From positions 1 through 6,837 of the forward strand of contig JAHHUJ010000113.1 of assembly GCA_020024075.1 (NCBI GenBank): 6,837 nt of DNA, written 5' to 3'. Positions within the stretch are counted from its first letter, which is position 1; every line of letters starts with the position of its first letter. The notes beneath the pieces were generated by a model. The model had not been told where the DNA came from. It saw only the letters and a list, made by a program, of their open reading frames with translations, and did no database searches. The position numbers and the translations under genes are program-made. The stretch is from Psychrobacter sp. Lineage in GTDB: Bacteria > Pseudomonadota > Gammaproteobacteria > Pseudomonadales > Moraxellaceae. Shown here piece after piece: positions 1 through 4,800 of the stretch.

Positions 1-63
1 ATAGTATCGAGATAGTTATAAGTGTAATATAAATTTATGAGTAATTTGACAAAAGCCATTTTG

Positions 64-89
64 AGCCAGTAGCTTACTTACTACTGGCT
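64..89. repeat. 9-bp perfect inverted repeat (hairpin)
   Basis: AGCCAGTAG at 64-72 and CTACTGGCT at 81-89 are perfect reverse complements around an 8-base loop. There is no T-run immediately after it on either strand. It is therefore not a canonical intrinsic terminator, although it could act as an mRNA-stabilising 3' structure. It lies about 160 bases beyond the stop codon of the Nudix gene, in DNA with no gene. Confidence 0.55.
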
Positions 90-104
90 GAGCTTCCATT
101 AAAT

Positions 105-129
105 TAGCTGATAATTAGCTGTATTTTTT
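105..129 (+). terminator. Possible weak intrinsic terminator, plus strand
   Basis: A 6-bp stem (AGCTGA at 106-111, TTAGCT at 115-120, one G-T pair) with a 3-base loop is followed three bases later by six T (124-129). A 9-bp hairpin lies just upstream at 64-89. It would stop a plus-strand transcript entering from the left edge, but no such gene is visible in the window. The stem is AT-rich and overlaps an 11-bp direct repeat (102-112 and 113-123), so it may be chance in AT-rich DNA. Confidence 0.28.
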
Positions 130-184
130 ATACTGTAATATTTGATATAGCCATCCTATTACTCGACTACTCTCTTTACTATCC

Positions 185-206
185 AAAAAATGTAGTATTA
201 CGCTAC
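185..206 (-). terminator. Possible weak terminator of the Nudix gene
   Basis: Read on the minus strand, a short GTAG/CTAC stem (plus positions 192-195 and 203-206) is followed by A and then six T (complement of 185-190). It lies about 40 bases after the stop codon of the Nudix/ThiE-like gene, which is the right place for its terminator. The stem is only 4 bp with poor extension, so the call is weak. Confidence 0.28.
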
Positions 207-247
207 GGTTTGTAAATCCCTTGTTCTATTTTTATTTTTTGGTGAGG

Positions 248-1402
248 TTACGTTAAAAACTTACCTATTCCTGCTACTTTATCTCCCTGATAATGTCGTA
301 CTTGCCCGATATCTTCTGGCGCTATGCCGCCTAAAGCAATGACAGGAACTTCGCTACCTTGAGCCAAAGCAGAAAATCCATCCCAGCCCAAAGCTGTCGC
401 TTCAGGATGGGTATTTGTTGCTTGCACTGGGGAAACAAAAACACCCACCACGGGGGATAAATCCTGGCTTAATCGATATTGTGCCAAGTTATTTACCTGT
501 TGAATACTGGCCTCACTGTGAGCACTTATAGTCAGTGGTAATGCCGATAATAGCTTAATATCCTTGTCGGTACACGCCTGTTGAGTTAAATGCTGAGCGA
601 TAATTTGACCTGTTATTGCGCTATCGCCATGCTGATACTGATATAAATGATTAGCCAACTCATAGTCTATGATTAACTTGATATCTGGTCGAATGGCGAG
701 CAAGGCTAATACCTGATCTTTACGCTGAGATAAGCTGGACTGCTTTAGTCTGACATAGACACAGGCCTGCTCAGGCAGCCTTTGCTGATAATAGTCAAGC
801 CATTGCTGTGACCGCTGATCTTTAGCTGTGCTTTGGGTATGACAGGCTGTACCGCCTTCAACACAAGCGGTACTATTCTTAACTGCTGACACAGAGCCAA
901 CTTCTTGAGTAATCGCTATGGTGCTAGGTAATCTCAACCACTGTAATATGGTTTTATTGGCATCAGGGAGCGGGTACTTATTACCAATTAAATCCTCTTG
1001 ACTCACCCACTGTAGCTGCTGACCTTCACAGCCCTCCTTTTGATCAGCAAAGTCTATGAACTGCTGCTCACTTAATGCCACTCGATATACATGTAGACAT
1101 ACCGTTTTTGATTTACTAGCTACCTCAACATCTGCATAATGATGACGTAGTACTCCCAAAGGATTTATTACACTATGGGTGGCTATATCTAACCCTATTT
1201 CCTCAAAAACCTCACGAATAAGAGCCTGCTTAGCACTCTCATTAGTTTCAATTTTGCCTCCGATGAACTCATAACGGTTACCTTGATGCTGCTTAGCATT
1301 ACGAAATCCCAATAAGTATTGCTCACCAAAGTGGATTACCGCCACGGCGACATCGATATTTATCACAGTTCCATCCTTACTCTCTTGATCATAAAAAGTC
1401 AT
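248..1402 (-). CDS. Nudix hydrolase (MutT-like) fused to a ThiE/TenI-like domain
   Basis: Two-domain cytoplasmic protein of 384 residues. Residues about 15-160 form a Nudix fold. The Nudix box runs from G49 to L71 and matches G-x5-E-x7-R-E-U-x-E-E-x-G-U exactly (G49, E55, R63, E64, E67, E68, G70). Further similarity to E. coli MutT includes EFxGGK at 45-50 and a PDANKTI segment whose N149 sits where MutT N119 contacts 8-oxoguanine. Removal of 8-oxo-dGTP from the nucleotide pool is therefore the likely N-terminal activity, which is inference. The usual FPGG proline is Ile47. Residues about 200-384 resemble thiamine-phosphate synthase/TenI (VRLK at 217-220, ISAH at 292-295, SPVQAT at 324-329, PVIALGGI at 353-360). 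However, the canonical TxTK phosphate loop and the acidic HLGQxD segment are not recognisable, so thiamine synthesis is doubtful. The same fusion is known in pseudomonads at about 310-320 residues; this copy is longer, mainly through a linker at about 163-200. The ATG at 1402 lacks a clear Shine-Dalgarno. A GTG at 1366 (Val13) has AAGGA seven bases upstream and would begin the protein INIDVAVAVI, as MutT proteins usually begin. Family assignment is firm; substrate and start are less so. Confidence 0.93.
   Translation of the reverse strand: MTFYDQESKDGTVINIDVAVAVIHFGEQYLLGFRNAKQHQGNRYEFIGGKIETNESAKQALIREVFEEIGLDIATHSVINPLGVLRHHYADVEVASKSKTVCLHVYRVALSEQQFIDFADQKEGCEGQQLQWVSQEDLIGNKYPLPDANKTILQWLRLPSTIAITQEVGSVSAVKNSTACVEGGTACHTQSTAKDQRSQQWLDYYQQRLPEQACVYVRLKQSSLSQRKDQVLALLAIRPDIKLIIDYELANHLYQYQHGDSAITGQIIAQHLTQQACTDKDIKLLSALPLTISAHSEASIQQVNNLAQYRLSQDLSPVVGVFVSPVQATNTHPEATALGWDGFSALAQGSEVPVIALGGIAPEDIGQVRHYQGDKVAGIGKFLT
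1374..1378 (-). promoter_or_regulatory. Candidate ribosome-binding site for a GTG start of the Nudix gene
   Basis: On the minus strand AAGGA lies seven bases before the GTG at 1366-1364 (codon 13 of the longer reading). Spacing and sequence are both good. Nothing comparable precedes the ATG at 1402 at a normal distance. The site lies inside the longer open frame, so it could be coincidental. Confidence 0.42.
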
Positions 1403-1453
1403 TTATTACAGGCAGTAGACTAATGCCTATGCTAGTCATTACTCCCTTATCTT

Positions 1454-1459
1454 ATTATA
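1454..1459 (-). promoter_or_regulatory. Candidate -10 element for the Nudix gene
   Basis: The minus strand reads a perfect TATAAT here, 52 bases before the ATG at 1402 and 88 before the alternative GTG. No good -35 hexamer is found 16-18 bases upstream; TAGACT, about 20 bases away, matches 4 of 6. The hexamer overlaps the left copy of a 10-bp direct repeat (1457-1479), so an operator function is possible. The DNA is AT-rich, so a chance match is a real possibility. Confidence 0.35.
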
Positions 1460-1479
1460 AAATCATGGCATAAAATCAT
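1457..1479. repeat. Perfect 10-bp direct repeat in the divergent intergenic region
   Basis: ATAAAATCAT occurs at 1457-1466 and again at 1470-1479, separated by GGC, giving a 13-base period. It lies between the divergent Nudix gene and hemP, and its left copy overlaps the candidate minus-strand -10 hexamer. Paired direct repeats at promoters are typical of sites bound by a dimeric regulator, but I recognise no specific regulator for this sequence. Confidence 0.6.
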
Positions 1480-1505
1480 AGTCTAAATTTATTTTGATAA
1501 AACTC

Positions 1506-1533
1506 TTGCAATATCGCGCATAATAAATAATAA
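1506..1533 (+). promoter_or_regulatory. Candidate hemP promoter
   Basis: TTGCAA (1506-1511, 4 of 6 to the -35 consensus) and TAATAA (1528-1533, 4 of 6 to the -10) are separated by 16 bases. Transcription would begin near 1540, putting the Fur box over the start site, where Fur binding would block initiation. The AT-rich stretch 1521-1539 offers several alternative -10 sequences, and GATAAT (1548-1553) inside the Fur box is another candidate. The exact element is uncertain. Confidence 0.35.
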
Positions 1534-1541
1534 TAATTAAA

Positions 1542-1560
1542 GCTAATGATAATCATTATC
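1542..1560. promoter_or_regulatory. Fur box (iron-responsive operator)
   Basis: GCTAATGATAATCATTATC matches the classical 19-bp Fur consensus GATAATGATAATCATTATC at 18 of 19 positions; only the second base differs. It is 72 bases upstream of the hemP ATG. Fur with Fe2+ represses iron-uptake genes at such sites, so hemP should be expressed when iron is scarce. This fits the independent identification of HemP. The divergent Nudix gene begins about 140 bases to the left, so an effect of Fur on it is possible but unproven. Confidence 0.92.
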
Positions 1561-1619
1561 AATTAGAAATATTTTTATTTGTCTCTCTCCAACTGTAGAA
1601 CCCAAATAACTTCTAACTT

Positions 1620-1625
1620 AAGGAA
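1620..1625 (+). promoter_or_regulatory. hemP ribosome-binding site
   Basis: AAGGAA lies seven bases before the ATG at 1633. It settles the start of hemP there rather than at the TTG at 1579, which has no Shine-Dalgarno and sits only 18 bases after the Fur box. Confidence 0.75.
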
Positions 1626-1632
1626 TAAGCTT

Positions 1633-1797
1633 ATGGCCACTATCATTTCTCGAGCACTTCACCTTCGTGACAACCAACTTCCTATGTTACAGTCAGAGCA
1701 TTTATTTGCTTTAACCAAAGAAGTAAGGATTCAGCACGAGGGAGAAGAATACCGCCTACGTCTAACCCGAAACAATAGACTCATCTTAACCAAATAA
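1633..1797 (+). CDS. hemP: Haem uptake protein HemP (HmuP family)
   Basis: Small protein of 54 residues with no signal peptide or membrane segment. It is recognised by the C-terminal signature of the HemP family: TKEVRIQHEGEEYRLRLTRN at 28-47 followed by RLILTK at the very end (49-54). Family members are usually about 50-80 residues and are encoded with haem uptake genes. In Burkholderia and Bradyrhizobium, HemP/HmuP is needed for haem use and acts in the control of haem receptor expression, so a regulatory role in the cytoplasm is likely here, by analogy. The ATG at 1633 is chosen because of a good ribosome-binding site; an upstream TTG at 1579 would add 18 residues unlike the family. The gene has its own Fur box and its own terminator, so it is probably transcribed alone. 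No TonB-dependent receptor or ABC transporter lies beside it in the window, which is somewhat unusual. Confidence 0.93.
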   Translation: MATIISRALHLRDNQLPMLQSEHLFALTKEVRIQHEGEEYRLRLTRNNRLILTK

Positions 1798-1812
1798 ACA
1801 AATAAAACTGCA

Positions 1813-1852
1813 AAAAATAAGGGGTGACCGTAAAAAGTTACCCCTTATTTTT
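1813..1852. terminator. Bidirectional intrinsic terminator between hemP and tamB
   Basis: A 16-bp stem (1813-1828 with 1837-1852, one G-T pair) closes an 8-base loop. The core TAAGGGGT/ACCCCTTA is flanked by A-runs on the left and T-runs on the right, so either strand gives a GC-rich hairpin ending in a U-tract. It begins 15 bases after the hemP stop and lies 35 bases after the tamB stop on the other strand, so it most likely serves both convergent genes. Confidence 0.9.
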
Positions 1853-1887
1853 ATGTCCTTTACTTTTATTAATTTCCCTGATTTTTA

Positions 1888-4800
1888 TTAGAAGTTGAAG
1901 CTATACACAACATCCACTGCGTTTTCTACCGCCGAAGTAGCTTCAATATAGATACGACGCGTCAACTGATAACGTAACGACAAGGTGCTTTGGGCATTGA
2001 ACACGCCTACCCCATAACGGATATACAAATCTGGAGTAATATAACCCGTGACGTTAACATTGGTATCGCTTTCTGTACCAGAAGCATCAATGGTCAGACG
2101 CTCTAAGCCAAAGGCATCTCCAATGGTATTAGTTAGACTTCGAGTACCTGTTAACCCTAGGCTTAGACCAGCTGCAGCCAAGTTATTGGTAACCTCTGAC
2201 TTAAAGCCCTCTTCACTAATCTGAGTGGCACCTGGATTAGAGATACGTCCTGTCACCAATGCATTCATGGCTTGCTGCTGAGTTAAACCTGCATTATTAA
2301 AGACCACAATGTTCGGTTCTGAAACTCTACCTTTCACACGTAAGCCCACAGTACGACCTTCAATTTCTTTAGCCGCTTCAATACTTAGTCGAGGGTTGAC
2401 CACATCACCATTAAACCGCACTTGAGCATAGTTCAACTCAAGGTTTTGACCAAAGACATCAACGGTACTTCGGCGACTAACTTGAACTACCCCTAACGCA
2501 TTCATTAGCCCTTGACCTTTTTGGGTGATATGCACTGCCCCCGCTAATGGCAATACTGCACCAAAGCCTCGGAAGTTAACATTTTCGCCCAAATCTACAC
2601 CGATATCGGCATTAATCGACCAAGGCTTAGAGATTGCCAGTACATCCTCGATTCTGTTCACTAATTCACGGTCTAAAACCACAACGTCTTCAGACTTAGT
2701 GATGACCTCTTCGTTAGCCTCTGGCGGTCTAATAGTAGCAGTCGGTACTGAAACTGCGCCGACAATATTGACATACTTCTGCATCGGCTTGACGATAATA
2801 TTGAAGTCTGGATTGACCTCCGCATACAGCAGTGGCGGCTGAGTAAGCACCAAGCCTTCACCGGTAACACGTAACTTAGCTTGCAGCTCTTGTTTCCAAT
2901 CCACCGTTCCTGATAGATCACCAGCTCCTTCACCACTTAAGAAGGTACCTTCAAGCTCAGCGCTTTGACCTCTTATCTTGGCCTTAGCATTGATATTGGT
3001 CAGGTTCACCGGCAAGTCTAACATGGCCACAGTGGCGTCTCTTAAGTTGACATCGCCATAGAATACTGGACTTGACAGCGTACCGCCTAGACCCCCTGCC
3101 ATAGTAATATTACCAGCAAGCTTTCGCATACCTGGGAAGAAAGGCTTCAAAATAGCTAAGTTTAACTCGTTAAGCACCAAAGCTCCTGATATTGGCTTGT
3201 CCTCTTTATAAGGGTCAATCACAATATCAGCGTAGCCTTTGGCACCACTACCATTATCAATGTCTGTACGCAGTTTTAAGCCTTCTTCAAATGACCTGAC
3301 AATAACCGACACTCGCTTATAAGGCACAGTTATCGCTTCCTCTTGACCTTCTTGAACAAGACCTAACTTACCATTATCAGAATATAAGGTAGCATTAATT
3401 ACCGGCTCAACCCCCTTACCCCATTCAACAACCGCCTTACCATTTAGGTTGGCTTGCCAACTGAGATCTTCAGGCATAATAGGAGCAAACAAAGAAGTGT
3501 CAATTTGTTGAATGGCCACGTTAACCTGACCTTTACCGGTAGAAGCTATCAGATTCTCTCGCAGACAAAGCTTACCGCTCTGACCTACGGCTTCCCAACA
3601 GTGAGCTGCCAACTGGATTTCAGGTGTCTTACCCCCAAAAGAGGCGATAAGCTGCGCTGGCTGGCTTTGCGCTAACGTGACAAATTCCGTTGATACCTCA
3701 CCGTCACCGACCACTCCCTGCCATCTACTGTTTTTACGATCTAAGCTTCCCTTAATTGTAGCTTGGATACCCACATCAGTATTGGCATTAGTGGTATCGC
3801 CTTTTACAGTTAAGCTATGCTCTTGTTCAGTACCATTAAATACAGCATAAATATTTTTAAATTTACTGCCAGAGGCCTGTAAACCATCGGCCATAACCAC
3901 TAAGGTACTTGGACGTTTGGCTAAATCAACAATTTTACCTTTGATCATGCCTTTTGCTAATAGCACGCCTGGGAGCACCAGCTTATTACCCTTCAAATCG
4001 ACATAGATAGTCGGTAAGGCTTGGCCTTTATCTTGCATTAAGGTAAAGCCCCCTAATACAGAACCTGAGAAGTCCTTACTGATCTGGTTTAGGTCACGAA
4101 TATTCACCTTGGCTTCTAAAAGCTCTGTATCACCATTGGCCACAACTTGGTTATCGCCCCACTGCATCATCAAGTTATTGGCGTTCAAAGTTTCAACCAC
4201 ACTCTTAACTTGTTTAACTTGACCACTGGCATCGGCCGCTTTTAATCTTTCAAGATACTGACCCATATTTTTGGGCAAATGCAAGGTAGTATTGAGACTG
4301 CCTTGAGCCAATAGTGGCTCACCATCAATCTTACCTCGCAAGGCCATTTGCTCAATACTAATGCGCTGTACTGAGTCTTTCCATAGTCCTGTACTTGATA
4401 CACGGCCAGTAATATTACTTGGAACATCTTTGACAAAGTAGCCAAGATTAAAATCATCCATGACGGCATTGATATCCCAAGCTATACCATTGGTAACATC
4501 AAGCTTACCTTTAGCAACGAGGCTACCTGCCTCACCAACGTGACTTAAATCACGAATAATAATCGCTTGAGCATTGCCTCCAGCATCGACCGTCAGCTTG
4601 CCATTTGGTAATTGAGGAGTGTCAATTGACCCATTAAACTTGATATCAAAGTCGCGTAAATCCCCAAGCTTAGTTTGATTATTACGCCATTTGCCCGTTG
4701 TTTGTAGATCTCCACTAACAATACCCTCAGTCTGCGGTGCAAAGAAGCCAACATTAAATTTATTAGTATTGGCTTTGACATCCCATCCAATACCATCACG

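Noticed and set aside
36..71. 11-codon plus-strand frame starting at ATG 36
   Set aside because: Very short, no ribosome-binding site, and it ends inside a hairpin; nothing supports translation.
863..871. ACAAGCGGT, identical to the core of one Pasteurellaceae DNA uptake signal
   Set aside because: It is a single copy inside coding DNA, and nothing else suggests a Pasteurellaceae genome. One chance 9-mer in nearly 7 kb is unremarkable.
1579..1632. N-terminal extension of HemP from TTG 1579
   Set aside because: No ribosome-binding site, the start is only 18 bases after the Fur box, and the added residues do not resemble the family; ATG 1633 is clearly better.
2417..2425. AAGTGCGGT on the minus strand, identical to the Haemophilus uptake signal core
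   Set aside because: It is a single copy within tamB, fully explained by the codons for QVRF. Uptake signals are dense and repeated in genomes that use them.
2525..2842. Plus-strand open frame of 105 codons inside tamB
   Set aside because: It lies antisense to a strongly supported gene, has no recognisable domain, and its composition is that of a reverse-strand shadow. The other open frames inside tamB were dismissed for the same reason.
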